A DNA stretch of 43,858 nucleotides from Streptomyces sp. SID13031 (GCF_010548305.1 NZ_JAAGLV010000031.1:1-43858); one strand, 5' to 3'. Counted from the first letter of the stretch, positions 26,141-36,718 are shown. Numbers and translations are program-made. The notes: generated from the sequence alone by a model not told the origin.

Positions 26141-26170
26141 CGCAGTAAAGCTACTTTACTAACGCGACAT
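25167..26170 (-). mobile_element. IS630-family insertion sequence, inactivated
   Basis: About 1004 bases flanked by TA on both sides (25165-25166 and 26171-26172), the usual IS630 target duplication. The ends match as inverted repeats: gtgtcgcgt at 25167 and its partner ending at 26170 (atgtcgcgt on the minus strand), with weaker pairing inward. It encodes one transposase on the minus strand. The clean TA duplication and near-intact coding sequence suggest a recent insertion compared with the decayed copy near 8.8 kb. Confidence 0.75.
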
Positions 26171-26172
26171 TA

Positions 26173-26853
26173 GTGTAATGAAAGCGCTCACCTCACGGCC
26201 GCTGGTGGGCTTGGCGCTGCTCATTATTTCCTCCGCCGGCCGGAGATGCCTCGAGTCTTGCCCAAGGATCCCGCACGCCCGTCCATTCACCTCTTTTCTG
26301 GCGGCGAGGCGCAGCCGAGGTCGCCTCAGAAGCCGACCCTCGAGCCGCGTAGACGCCCTACATACACCGGCTATCCCCCGCCGGCGGTGAGCGCGCCGTG
26401 AACCGTTTCTGGCCGCGGCTGCGCGGTGTTCCGATCGTTTGGCAGGCGGGACAGTGCGTGCAGTACACCGGCCCTGAGTTGATCGCCAGCCCGGACACCT
26501 GCGCCCTCCGCTCTCATCCGCCCCAGCGAAGGCTGACGCCTGTGCTCGTCGACAAGGTCGGCTACCTCCCTCTTCGAACGCGAGGGATGGACTGTGCGGA
26601 AGGAGGCATGGTCGTTCCGAGAACGAGCATGAACCGCGCTCACGCCGCTCAGGTGGCCGGGTCGGGCGCTGAAAACTGGGGGGCCTACCCCGACGTTCAG
26701 GACGTTCCAACTTTCTACCGTCTGACTTGGACGGATCCCTCAAACGAGCCGCCCGTCGGCTCTAGCAAGCGAGCGAATCGCCGAGCAATGTCGCCCACGC
26801 CTCATACGGGCGTGACATACCCGCTTCAACTATTCCACCCTGAGGACCCAGCC
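26173..26853. other. Intergenic stretch with possible IS debris
   Basis: No gene is supported here. A long plus-strand frame is open from 26398 into the giant gene, but it has no gene-like N-terminus before the signal peptide at 26854. The string PVLVDKVGYLPL (26533-26574) resembles the Walker B region of IS21 IstB proteins and may be a tiny IS21 scrap. The promoter of the giant gene should lie towards 26853; I see no clear boxes. Confidence 0.4.
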
Positions 26854-29800
26854 ATGGCTTCGTATGAACCAACCGCCGGACAGGCCAGTCGGCCAACGCG
26901 GATGATCAAGATCCTCACTCGTGGAGTAGCCCTGGTGTTCATGTGGGCGCTAGCGGCGATGGTGGTTTTGTTGGGACAGGGCGATCGCGCCTCGGCCGAG
27001 GAGAATCTGCCCAACACTTCGACAGGTGCATGCCAGCTCGGTGCCTTCTCGGGTCCGTCCATGGCTTCTTTCGCCGATCTCTGGGCTCTGAGGGCGGGAG
27101 GGCTGAGCGAGGTAGGGGCGGCCTGGGCCGCGTTGTCCGACCATGACATCCGCAAGGGTCCTGCCCAGGCGAACTATGGCTTCCCATGGTCGACCCAACG
27201 CACCTGGCGGCCGGAGGACATGCCGCAGGGGTCGTGGACGCTTCCGGCTGGCGGTCGGATCGAGTTTCCCGTGACCTACGTGGACAAGGACGGCGCAAGT
27301 AGGCCACTGCGCGGCGTTCGGGTCGCGATCAAGGGTGCACAACCGCTACTGCACCCTGGGCAGTCTCCATTCACCATCGCCACAGCCCATCTGGACGACG
27401 TTGGTCAGATCACCATCCACGAGGCAGCTCCGTTATCCCGGCCGGAGGCGTACGAAGTGGCGACAGACGGGACATTCGGCCCCAGCCCGAGTCCGTCCGA
27501 CAGACCGCAGTATGAGTGGGACCTATGGTTCGAGTACACGCTCGATGACAATGCGTCAGTTCAGGTCACCAACACCGCCCCTAATGGCGTGACTGCGGAT
27601 CCAATTGTGCTAGCCACAAAGAAGATCCGCATGCCCGCTATCCCAGAAGACCATGAAACCGGCGATGACAACGTGGTGACCAACCATATCGGTCACAGTT
27701 GTGCATGGATGGTCCCTGGTTTGATCGGGGGCGTCGGCGGTTCGGCAAAGCTGGACTTTGGCCCTGGCCCACGTCCCCTCAGTGATTCAAACCTGAAGGC
27801 ACTCGTCGCTTATGACGCCATCCGCGAGGCGCACGCATTCGCTCAGGATCTGACCAGTCGCACACTGTCCCCCGTTCAAACACAGGTACTGATGCCCGAC
27901 GATCCGGCGAACGGCTTTCGGGCTAACCATACAAACTACACGCCCGCCGGGCCAATTCGCATCGGTGTGGATCGTGGATTCGACTACGACTTTATCCAGC
28001 ACGAATATGGCCACTACGTCGGTTACAGTCTCGGCGTTGACTATTTGACAAGCGTCGCCCCCTATGATCCAGACCTGCACGCGACTGGATATAGCAGTGT
28101 GGCCACTGGAGGGGTGGAGATCAAGAAGTCCGCTGCACTCAAGGCGAATCTGCACGAGAGCTATGCGGACTACTTCGCTATGATCGCGCAGGAATATACG
28201 ATCAAACAGCACGGATTCTACGGTGACTTTCCCTTCGGTGCCGGCACACCGCTAACAGGCGACGCGCAGATGCACTTCCCATTCTCGTCAAAGCCGATGA
28301 GCTTTACCGACGGTGGCGCTGCGGCTGCCTATCCGAGCTTAGGTGAGGACAGTCGCACAATTGGACGCCTTTTGTACCACCTGGGAAAGCTCCCGCGTTC
28401 AGATGGGCGCGATCCGAACGTAGCTCTTGCAGACGCTTACTACGACGGCGGACTGACACATGATAGGCCTGTTAGCATCTCGGACCTATATAAGTCCGCA
28501 ACGCTCAGCACCGGTATCGCGACCACGTATCAGCGCAAAGTGGATTGCCTATTCACCGAACACGGCATCGCTCCCGAGATCATGGTTCCTACAGAAGGTG
28601 CGTTGGTCGGCGGTGACCCCGGTGAGTTCACGGTCAAGCCGGGCAATGATCGGCTGGACGCATACGGTCGGGCTCCTGCTCGGAACGATCTGCTCACGAT
28701 CGAGGTATGGAGCGACGACTACACCCAGCTATACGCCGAGCTGCCCGATTGGGGCACCGACAGTTCGGGAGCCATGGAGGTCCCGACTGAATTGTGGCAG
28801 CCGGTATGGCGGGCACACAAGGGCGAGCGCGTCCACGTCACGGTCCGCGGTGTGGCACCAGCGGAGGGCCCTGGCCAAACCCTGGATGTGACGACGGGTC
28901 CGTACCGGTCGTGTGCGCGAACGGTCACCCTTGCGCCGGACTCGACTGTCGATGTCCGGTACCAGCCGAATGAGACCTTGCTTCCTGGCCTCGGCCAGGG
29001 CTCTGCTGGCGTCCCGGCACGGCAGGTGCAGGCGAAGCTGACGCAGTGGTTTGCGAATGCGCCCGACGTGCCAGTCGCGACGTTCACCAGTGACGAGACC
29101 GGAACGGTCCGTGTCGACTTCAGTGGAGTCGGCATCATCGACCCAAAGGGCTTCAATACCATCCCGCTATACCTGGAGATTCAAGCGGCGGGCGCGTATG
29201 GCGAGGTCGTCAATGCTTCGGGCGACACCTACGGGCGCAAGAGCCGCCTTGTGCAGGTGCGCTCGGGTGAACCGCTGTTGCCCAGCACAACCGTGCCCGA
29301 CCCGATCGACTTCACCAACCCCTCCATCACCGAGGTAGTTGACTCGGAAGTGCCGGACGCCACTGATCATTTGTCGTGGATCTATGAAAACGCAGTGCGG
29401 GATCGGGACTCGAGCGAGGATCGCCGGCCGCACACCATCGTGATCCACCAGGCCACCCCTGCCGGACCGGCGCCATCGGATGAGGCCGTGATCGCCGACA
29501 CTCGCGACGCGTTCGAGACCTACGACGCTCTTGTCAGCGCGGGCCAGTTCATCGAGTCACGAGAAGGGGCCCTTCCGACGAATTCTCCTGTGGCACGGAT
29601 GACCGCTGGCACGCCTGCTATCGCCGATGGCGAGATTCTGGTGCACGCTGGTGCGCCTGGTCCGGGTGCCGGCGTCTCATGGGACGAGGTGCTCCACTAT
29701 TACGCGAAGTGGCTGCTCACGCAGCGCGGATTCTCGGCAAGCCAGGTCAATGCCGTCCCGGATCCGGCAGCGAACCTGGCCTCGGCTGGCAAGACCTCGG

Positions 29801-32800
29801 GCATCGGTCAGGCATGGGTGGATGGGTTCGCGGACTTCTTCGCTGTGACGGCGCGCCGGGAATTGGCTCGCGCTGACGCCCTGCCGCTGCTCGCGTTGTC
29901 CCCCGAGACTGCAGCAAGTAGCACGGTCGATACGACGTCGTACATGTATGACCTAGGTTCAGTCGAGGGCGGATCTAGTTTGGGTGAGGATAACGAGCGC
30001 TCCACGGCTCGAGTGCTATTCGGCATCGCACAGCAACGTGGTGTGGCCGCTGCGTGGCAACTGGCGATGCGATCCGGCGACTCGGTGTCGCCAGCAGCTC
30101 ACTTGGCCGCGTTCGACGAGCGGGTCCGCACGACCGGGTCAGCGATGTCCAGCGTGTCTTACGCGCAGTACAGCTGTGTGCTATCCGAGCAAGCCATCGC
30201 GCCCAAACTCGCTGACGGGACACAGCTGGACCTCAGCCAGGATGCTCCGGCGAGCGTGTCATTTGCCCGGGGCGGGGCGGGGGCTTACCTCAATGATCAG
30301 TTCCGCATCCAGGTCTTCAACTCAGCTCTGGCCACTGAACTAATCGCCGCTGTAACCATGTCAGCGTCACCCTCCGATGGCGCGACCATGTCCTATCAGT
30401 TCACGCCGACGGAGTGGGATGCGTTGCAGGCGGCTCCTGGGACGCTGGGTCAGGTGCGGGTAGTTGTGTCGGGTCGGCAGAACGCCGCGCCGGCCACGCC
30501 ATCGACCACAGCCTGGTATGTGGGGTGCCCTTCTCGAGGTGGTGAGCTGACTGGTGACGTGGTGCTGACCTTGGAGATGCCGAACGACTTCCAGGAGGCC
30601 GCTGGAGACGCAGTTCGTACGACGGTCACCACTGCCGCAACTGAGGTCTTCAAGTCAGCGGGCGCACGGGTTTCGGTTGTGTTGTATTCGGACTGGGACT
30701 GCGAACGCACTGCATTGCACTGGCTGCCTGTTGCTCCTGGCTCCAATTTCCCCTACTACAGCACCCGATTTGACTTGCTGGATGCGAGTCCGTCGTGTGC
30801 TCCGTCGGTCGTTGCTCCGTTCCAGACCTCTCTGGCCGGAGTACGAGCCGCACTCGATAGCGCTCTGTTGAAGAGCGCGTATGAAGCCTGCGCGGCCATG
30901 CCGGCTGCTCCCGCTGGCGTCCCCGGCCTGCCCTATATGTGGACAACCGCCGGTGACCGTGACACGTTCCTCGCAAAGATGGCCTGCTTCGAGCAATGGA
31001 ACCGCACGGTCCCGCTCAACGAGATCACACGCGGGCCCGATGCTGTGTTCCTCAATGGTGTGGGATACGCCGAGGCCTGGGCGAACTACGTCCAAGCCAA
31101 TCCACAGTGGATGGAGAAGGCGGCGTTGTCCGCGCAGCGGCTGGCGTTGCAGCAGCCGTGGCGAGCTGACCCGACGATTCCGCGGCATGTAGTGCTGCTG
31201 CACACCGTAGGCATCAAGAACCCGGAGGTCCTGCCCAGCGGGGAGATTCTGAGCAGTCAGGACATTATCGATCTGGCTGAGGCGGGTGGTGTCGAGACGA
31301 GTCCGATTGCACCTTTGTCTGCAGGGAAGAAAGCTGCGGCGAAGTCGGCGGCCAAAACGATGCTTGGTGCATTGATTACGGACGCTGTGCCGTCCGTTCG
31401 CCTGCACGAGATCGCAATGGGCGGGGCTGCGGTGGATCCGGTCGCAGTGGATGAAGCCCTGGCGACTGGTGGAACAGTGCAACAGGATGGAGGAGACCTC
31501 AGCGCGGCGATGGGGCGTTGGGCTGCGTTTTTGGTGACGGGTGTGGGTGGTCCGTTGGGGACGGTTTCGGGTGTGGCGCCGCCGGTGGTGTCGATTGTGA
31601 CGTCGCAGGTTGATCGGACGAGGTCGGTGTTGCCTGCGATGGTTGGGTTGTCGGCTTCGGTGTCGGCAGGTGCGACTGTTGAGTGGGATTTTGATTTTGA
31701 TGGTCACACGTTTGATGTTGAGGCGTCTGGTTTGTCGGTGTCGCGGTCGTTCAGTTCGGAGTTCAACGGGAGGGTTGCTGTTCGGGCGACGTCTTCTGGT
31801 GGTACGGCGATCGCGTCGGCTGGTGTGTTGGTGAATGCTGCGCCGCGGGTCTCGGAGCCGGTGTGGCCGCGGCAGGTCGCGGTGCCGGGGACGGGCCGGT
31901 TCGAGGTTCCTGCGTGGGATCAGTCGGGTGTGGTGCGTTGGGAGTGGGATTTCACTGGCGACGCGGATGACTCGTTTGTGGCCGAGCAGGTTACCGAGAC
32001 GGGTTCGGTGGAGCATGTGTTCACTGTGGTCAGCGCGCCTGGCGCGGTGGTCAGGGCCCGGGTGTATGACGCTTTGGGTGGTTCGGTCGAGGTGAGTATG
32101 CCGGTGGAGGCTTACCGGGCGCCGCAGGCGGTGATTTCTGGTGGGCCGTTCACGGCGACTGGGCATCATGCGCGGTTCACGATGGATGGGTCGGCTTCGG
32201 TTGCGGGGTCGGGCGGTCCGATCGTGGCGTGGGAGTGGGACTGGAACAACGATGGTCAGGAGTTGTTCCCGGGGATCGACATCCCGGCGAGTGCGGATGC
32301 GGCTACGGCGACGTCTGCCTGGTATTTCGGTGATCATGATGGTTTGGCGAAGTTGACGGTTGTTGACGCGGCGGGTCATCACGCATCGACGACGGTGCCG
32401 GTGAGTGTGGTGTCGCAGCCGCCGGTGATCACGGTCAATGGTGATTCTGGTACCGGTGGTGTCGTGTTGCACGGCAAGGTTGGTGAGCCGCTGGTGATCG
32501 AGGCGGCCGCGACGGATCCGAACGGGACCGTGACGGGTTTCGCGGGTGACACCTATGCCTATCTGAGTGTCGGTTCGATCGATGCGGTGCAAGGAACGTT
32601 GTCGGCCACGGGCGGGACGTATGTCGCTCGTGCGTGGGCTCCGGGGCGGATGCAGTTGCCGTTGCGGGCCTATGACAACGAGTCGCCTCGCGAGGTCGGG
32701 TCACGTGTGGTCACGGTGGTGTTCGAGGACCAGTTACCCTCGGACCACCCGGCCGCGACCGTGGCGATGGCGCCGGCGGGTGATTGCACGTCGCTGCCGT

Positions 32801-35800
32801 GTGTGAAGACGTTCACCGCGGCGCCGGCCGGGTCGGGGTTGTCGTATCGCTGGGACTTCGACGGCGATTTCCGGTTCGATGCGACGGGGGCGAGTGTGTC
32901 GCGGACGTGGAACGCGCCGTTCAACGGCGACATTCTGGTGGAGGTCACGAACGCTCAGGGCCGGCGCGGCTACGCCCACCGTCATCTGGCGGCGGCGAAC
33001 CCGGCACCGGTGGCTGTTTTGGCGACACCGGCGGATCCGCGTTTCCTGCTGCCGATGAGCCTGGATGCGTCAGGCTCGACCGATGACACGGGGATTGTCG
33101 GCTACGACTGGGATCTTGATGACGACGGCAAGTTCGAGCGGACCTCGACCTCGCCGGTGATCTCCCACATCATGTGGAGCGAGTTCGAGTCCCGCCGGAT
33201 GACGGTCAGGGTCCGTGACGCTTTCGGTGGCACGTCCCAGGCGACGATCTCGCCGACGGTGCGGCAGCCGGAGCCCGCTACGCCGGTGCCGGCGGGCACG
33301 TCGCCGACGATGCGGCCGATGCCGGGCGGTCCGTACAGCGGCCTGCCGGGTGACACCGTGACGTTCGACAGCTCCGGGTCCAGCGTGGACGCTGCGGGTG
33401 TGTCGATCGTGGAGCGCGCGTGGGATATCGATGGTGACGGTGTGCTGGAATACACCGGAACTGACCCGACGTACAGCCACACGTTCTCCAGTGGCGCAGC
33501 GGGCAAGACGTGGCTGCGGATCAAGGACTCGTTGGGCCGCTATGCGGCCAGGCAGGTCGACCTGCGGGTCAATTGGCCCGAGCCGACGGTGGAGCTGGAC
33601 GGTGGCCCGTTCACCGCGCAGACCGATCCGGCCACTGGGCGCAAGTCGTTCACGTTCGACGCCTCCCGGTCACGCTCACACGCTCCGGGCGGCCAGATCG
33701 TGAACTACGAGTGGATCTTGGAAAGCGACGACCAGATCCGTACCGTGCCATGTTTCCTGTTCTACTCCTGCGACGCCTATTGGGAACCGGTCGCGGTGGG
33801 CGCGGACAAGTCGAGCATCACCAAGACGTTCACGCCGGACACGGTGCGCGGCTCGGTCAAGGTGACCGACTCGGCGGGCCTGACCGCAACCAAGGAGTTC
33901 GACGTGGTGGTCACCGATGGCACCCCGCCTGCGGTGAACACCGGTGGTCCCTACACGTGTAAGGCGACGTCCGGGGGCTGCAAGCTCACCGGCCCGCTGA
34001 CGGTGTCCATTGATCTGCCGGAGGCCGATCTTGCGGTGGCCGACTACAACTGGCTGCTCATGCCCTCTCTTCGCCACGATGCGTGGTGGCGCACTACGTG
34101 CGAGAACAACATGGGTACCTGCCCGGCCGGTGCCCGACCGGATTGGGCCGAGCGCACCGGGCCGGTCTACACCCCGCCATCCTCGAGCATCGTGGAGCCC
34201 ACGATGCTGTTCCGGACGCGGATCCCGCACAGCCGCAACACCGTGTACGCCCCTGCCCACGTCGACCAGGTTCCCAACGTCGACACAGTCAGGTTCATCC
34301 CCCGCGGCGGCAGTGGCTCGGTGCCCGGTGGCACCTACACCGGCCAGGCCGGCACCGCGGTGCAGTTGACCGTCGCCCCGGCAGAGGTCCTTCTCGCCCG
34401 AACCAGTTATGACTGGGACGTCGACAACGACGGCACCATCGACGCGACGACGACCGGACCACAACTGGACTGGGTCTATACACAAGGCGGGTCCCATGTC
34501 GCCAAGGCCACCATCCACACCCGTCAGGTCGGCGACTTCGGTCAGCAGAAGGGGGTGGTGTGGACCGGCAGCGTGTCCGCGACGATCCCGGTCGAGGTCG
34601 CCGCGACGCTGGCCGCGAACGCGGGTACCGACCAGACAACCCATCTGGGTGAGACCGTCGCGCTGACCGGAACCGCCACCAACGGCACCGGCATAGCCTT
34701 CACCTGGACCTTCGACGACGGCACCCCCGCCCAGACCGGTGCCACCAGCACTCACGTCTACACCACCCCAGGAGCACACACCGTGACCCTGACGGTGCTC
34801 GACGCCCTCGGGCGCACCGCCACGGACACCATGACGGTCACCGTCTTGACCACCCCGGTCGCCGATGCCGGCGCCGATCGCGATGTGGCGCAGTTCTACA
34901 ACCTGACGCTGACGGGCAGTGAAGGAGTGACGATCCCCAACGGCACCGTGTTCCATTGGGACTTCGGCGACAGCACCAGCGGGGACGGCCGGCAGGTCAA
35001 CCATCACTGGACCACACCCGGCACCTTCACCGTCACCCTGACCGCAACCAACACTGCCGGGGAGTCGGCCTCCGACACCGTGCAGGTCACGGTATGGGCC
35101 GCGCCGGTGGTCAACGCCGGACCGGACCAGAACCGCGCCGAGGTAGGTGCGCCGGTCTCCTTGACCGGTGCGGCCTCCACCGGGCACGGCCTGACCTACC
35201 ACTGGACCTACGACGACGGCGGAATGGACCCCGCCACCACACAACCCACCACCACCCACACCTGGACCACCCCCGGCACCAAAACCGCCACCTTGTGGGT
35301 CACCGACACCTTCGGCCGTAACTCCGCCGAAGACACCGTCACCATCACCGTCGCACCACGCCTCACCGTCGAAATCGCCATCGGCACCTCGACAGCCCCC
35401 GCCGTGACCGTGTCACAAGGTGCCTCCACGGCACTTCGCGCCGCCACCACCGGCGGCACCGGATTTGGCTGGGCAAACATCGCGTGGGACATCGACGGCA
35501 CCCCTTACCACCCCGGCGACCCTGTCTACCCCACGGTTAAGTGGATGACCGCAGGAACGTTCCAGGTGCGGGTCACCATCACCGACTCCCTCGGAGTGAC
35601 CGCCACCGACACCCTCACCGTCACCGTCAACCCACCCCCACCAGCCTGCGGCTACTGCAAGGAGATGCAAGCCGACTACACCGGCGCCTGGTGGCGCCTC
35701 AACGAAACCACCGGCACCACAGCCACCGACGCCACCGCAGGAAACCGGCACGGCACCTACACCGGCACCACCCCACCAGTCCTGGGCCAGCCCGGCGCCC

Positions 35801-36648
35801 TGTTCGGTAACACCGCCGCCCAATTCGCCGCCGCCGGAAACAGCCGCGTCGACCTACCCAACATCAACCCCTCCAACCAAACCAACATGACCCTCGAAAC
35901 CTGGGTCAAAACCACCGAAACCCACACCCTGCGCTTCCTCGGCGACTACGTCTCCACCAGCAGCTCCGCAGCCGGCGGCACCTACCTCGGCATGGGCACC
36001 AACGGCCGCCTCATCTACGCAGCCAACCTGCCCACCCCCAACAGCACCACCACCACAACCAACCCCGGCACCACCTACAACACCACCCACACAGCCACCA
36101 CCCTGCCCGTCATCAACGACGGACAATGGCACCACGTCGCCGCCGTCCGCACCCCCACCAACCTCACCCTCTACGTCGACGGCACCCCCCAACCCATCAC
36201 CACCTCCATCCCCCGAAAAACCATGACCGGCACCTACCTCGGCGCCCGCTACAACATCACCGGCGCCACCGGCACCTACACCCTCGACGAACCCGCCACC
36301 AACATCTACGCACTCACCACCACCCGCATCGCCGCCCACTACAACGCCGGCCTCACCTCCGCCAACTTCATCGCCGACGCCGGCCCCGACGACATCATGC
36401 CCTTCAACTGCAACACCCGAATCTTCACCGGCAAAACCACCAACGGCACCGGCCCCTACACCTACACCTGGAACTTCGCAGACGGCACCCCCACCCAAAC
36501 CGGCCAAGTCATCGAACACACCGCCCCCAACGGCCTCTACACCATCACCCTCACCGTCACCGACACCACCGGCGCCACCGCCACCGACACCGCCAACATC
36601 AGATTCGGAGGCGCCCCACCCAGCGCCTGCAGCCCCTTCGACCGATAA
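26854..36648 (+). CDS. Giant secreted gluzincin metallopeptidase with PKD and LamG domains
   Basis: A 3264-residue exported protein. Start ATG 26854 follows GAGGA and opens a long signal peptide (ILTRGVALVFMWALAAMVVL, cleavage near ASA). Residues about 200-470 hold a zinc peptidase: HEYGHYVGYSLG (His383, Glu384, His387) and HESYADYF (Glu435, third ligand). Residues about 780-1160 repeat this domain without its zinc site: WDEVLHYYAKWLL (Asp944 for the first His) and VDGFADFF (Asp990 for Glu435). Residues about 1200-1570 are a further unassigned region with LHEIAMGG. From about 1576 to 2935 come about 14 PKD-like beta-sandwich domains (WDFDFDG, WDLDDDG, WDIDGDG, WDVDNDG, WTFDDG), then a LamG/concanavalin-like domain (about 2941-3166; AWWRLNETTGTTATDA, DGQWHHVAAVR, LYVDGTPQPI) and a last PKD. 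Likely a cell-surface or secreted protease that binds polymers. Base use shifts along the gene, G-rich at 31.5-32.8 kb and strongly C-rich after 34.6 kb. Confidence 0.88.
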   Translation: MASYEPTAGQASRPTRMIKILTRGVALVFMWALAAMVVLLGQGDRASAEENLPNTSTGACQLGAFSGPSMASFADLWALRAGGLSEVGAAWAALSDHDIRKGPAQANYGFPWSTQRTWRPEDMPQGSWTLPAGGRIEFPVTYVDKDGASRPLRGVRVAIKGAQPLLHPGQSPFTIATAHLDDVGQITIHEAAPLSRPEAYEVATDGTFGPSPSPSDRPQYEWDLWFEYTLDDNASVQVTNTAPNGVTADPIVLATKKIRMPAIPEDHETGDDNVVTNHIGHSCAWMVPGLIGGVGGSAKLDFGPGPRPLSDSNLKALVAYDAIREAHAFAQDLTSRTLSPVQTQVLMPDDPANGFRANHTNYTPAGPIRIGVDRGFDYDFIQHEYGHYVGYSLGVDYLTSVAPYDPDLHATGYSSVATGGVEIKKSAALKANLHESYADYFAMIAQEYTIKQHGFYGDFPFGAGTPLTGDAQMHFPFSSKPMSFTDGGAAAAYPSLGEDSRTIGRLLYHLGKLPRSDGRDPNVALADAYYDGGLTHDRPVSISDLYKSATLSTGIATTYQRKVDCLFTEHGIAPEIMVPTEGALVGGDPGEFTVKPGNDRLDAYGRAPARNDLLTIEVWSDDYTQLYAELPDWGTDSSGAMEVPTELWQPVWRAHKGERVHVTVRGVAPAEGPGQTLDVTTGPYRSCARTVTLAPDSTVDVRYQPNETLLPGLGQGSAGVPARQVQAKLTQWFANAPDVPVATFTSDETGTVRVDFSGVGIIDPKGFNTIPLYLEIQAAGAYGEVVNASGDTYGRKSRLVQVRSGEPLLPSTTVPDPIDFTNPSITEVVDSEVPDATDHLSWIYENAVRDRDSSEDRRPHTIVIHQATPAGPAPSDEAVIADTRDAFETYDALVSAGQFIESREGALPTNSPVARMTAGTPAIADGEILVHAGAPGPGAGVSWDEVLHYYAKWLLTQRGFSASQVNAVPDPAANLASAGKTSGIGQAWVDGFADFFAVTARRELARADALPLLALSPETAASSTVDTTSYMYDLGSVEGGSSLGEDNERSTARVLFGIAQQRGVAAAWQLAMRSGDSVSPAAHLAAFDERVRTTGSAMSSVSYAQYSCVLSEQAIAPKLADGTQLDLSQDAPASVSFARGGAGAYLNDQFRIQVFNSALATELIAAVTMSASPSDGATMSYQFTPTEWDALQAAPGTLGQVRVVVSGRQNAAPATPSTTAWYVGCPSRGGELTGDVVLTLEMPNDFQEAAGDAVRTTVTTAATEVFKSAGARVSVVLYSDWDCERTALHWLPVAPGSNFPYYSTRFDLLDASPSCAPSVVAPFQTSLAGVRAALDSALLKSAYEACAAMPAAPAGVPGLPYMWTTAGDRDTFLAKMACFEQWNRTVPLNEITRGPDAVFLNGVGYAEAWANYVQANPQWMEKAALSAQRLALQQPWRADPTIPRHVVLLHTVGIKNPEVLPSGEILSSQDIIDLAEAGGVETSPIAPLSAGKKAAAKSAAKTMLGALITDAVPSVRLHEIAMGGAAVDPVAVDEALATGGTVQQDGGDLSAAMGRWAAFLVTGVGGPLGTVSGVAPPVVSIVTSQVDRTRSVLPAMVGLSASVSAGATVEWDFDFDGHTFDVEASGLSVSRSFSSEFNGRVAVRATSSGGTAIASAGVLVNAAPRVSEPVWPRQVAVPGTGRFEVPAWDQSGVVRWEWDFTGDADDSFVAEQVTETGSVEHVFTVVSAPGAVVRARVYDALGGSVEVSMPVEAYRAPQAVISGGPFTATGHHARFTMDGSASVAGSGGPIVAWEWDWNNDGQELFPGIDIPASADAATATSAWYFGDHDGLAKLTVVDAAGHHASTTVPVSVVSQPPVITVNGDSGTGGVVLHGKVGEPLVIEAAATDPNGTVTGFAGDTYAYLSVGSIDAVQGTLSATGGTYVARAWAPGRMQLPLRAYDNESPREVGSRVVTVVFEDQLPSDHPAATVAMAPAGDCTSLPCVKTFTAAPAGSGLSYRWDFDGDFRFDATGASVSRTWNAPFNGDILVEVTNAQGRRGYAHRHLAAANPAPVAVLATPADPRFLLPMSLDASGSTDDTGIVGYDWDLDDDGKFERTSTSPVISHIMWSEFESRRMTVRVRDAFGGTSQATISPTVRQPEPATPVPAGTSPTMRPMPGGPYSGLPGDTVTFDSSGSSVDAAGVSIVERAWDIDGDGVLEYTGTDPTYSHTFSSGAAGKTWLRIKDSLGRYAARQVDLRVNWPEPTVELDGGPFTAQTDPATGRKSFTFDASRSRSHAPGGQIVNYEWILESDDQIRTVPCFLFYSCDAYWEPVAVGADKSSITKTFTPDTVRGSVKVTDSAGLTATKEFDVVVTDGTPPAVNTGGPYTCKATSGGCKLTGPLTVSIDLPEADLAVADYNWLLMPSLRHDAWWRTTCENNMGTCPAGARPDWAERTGPVYTPPSSSIVEPTMLFRTRIPHSRNTVYAPAHVDQVPNVDTVRFIPRGGSGSVPGGTYTGQAGTAVQLTVAPAEVLLARTSYDWDVDNDGTIDATTTGPQLDWVYTQGGSHVAKATIHTRQVGDFGQQKGVVWTGSVSATIPVEVAATLAANAGTDQTTHLGETVALTGTATNGTGIAFTWTFDDGTPAQTGATSTHVYTTPGAHTVTLTVLDALGRTATDTMTVTVLTTPVADAGADRDVAQFYNLTLTGSEGVTIPNGTVFHWDFGDSTSGDGRQVNHHWTTPGTFTVTLTATNTAGESASDTVQVTVWAAPVVNAGPDQNRAEVGAPVSLTGAASTGHGLTYHWTYDDGGMDPATTQPTTTHTWTTPGTKTATLWVTDTFGRNSAEDTVTITVAPRLTVEIAIGTSTAPAVTVSQGASTALRAATTGGTGFGWANIAWDIDGTPYHPGDPVYPTVKWMTAGTFQVRVTITDSLGVTATDTLTVTVNPPPPACGYCKEMQADYTGAWWRLNETTGTTATDATAGNRHGTYTGTTPPVLGQPGALFGNTAAQFAAAGNSRVDLPNINPSNQTNMTLETWVKTTETHTLRFLGDYVSTSSSAAGGTYLGMGTNGRLIYAANLPTPNSTTTTTNPGTTYNTTHTATTLPVINDGQWHHVAAVRTPTNLTLYVDGTPQPITTSIPRKTMTGTYLGARYNITGATGTYTLDEPATNIYALTTTRIAAHYNAGLTSANFIADAGPDDIMPFNCNTRIFTGKTTNGTGPYTYTWNFADGTPTQTGQVIEHTAPNGLYTITLTVTDTTGATATDTANIRFGGAPPSACSPFDR

Positions 36649-36684
36649 CCCCCACCCCACCAACAACCCCACCCAACAACAACC

Positions 36685-36718
36685 GGTCGGGCCAGGCACA
36701 CAAACACCTGGCCCGACC
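36685..36718 (+). terminator. Strong hairpin terminator after giant peptidase gene
   Basis: A perfect 12-bp stem, 36685-36696 (GGTCGGGCCAGG) with 36707-36718, and a 10-base A/C-rich loop, 37 bases after the stop codon. No T-run follows. It separates the giant gene from the LAL regulator. Confidence 0.8.

Noticed and set aside
26533..26574. IS21 IstB fragment (PVLVDKVGYLPL)
   Set aside because: Only one short motif matches and nothing around it; could be chance.
26398..26853. N-terminal extension of the giant peptidase by 152 residues
   Set aside because: No gene-like content; the signal peptide with GAGGA site starts at 26854.
30655..32592. Long minus-strand frame of 645 codons rich in Arg and His
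   Set aside because: Antisense shadow of the PKD region of the giant peptidase gene.
33676..35259. Long minus-strand frame of 527 codons
   Set aside because: Antisense shadow of PKD domains, Gly/Val-rich with no domain.
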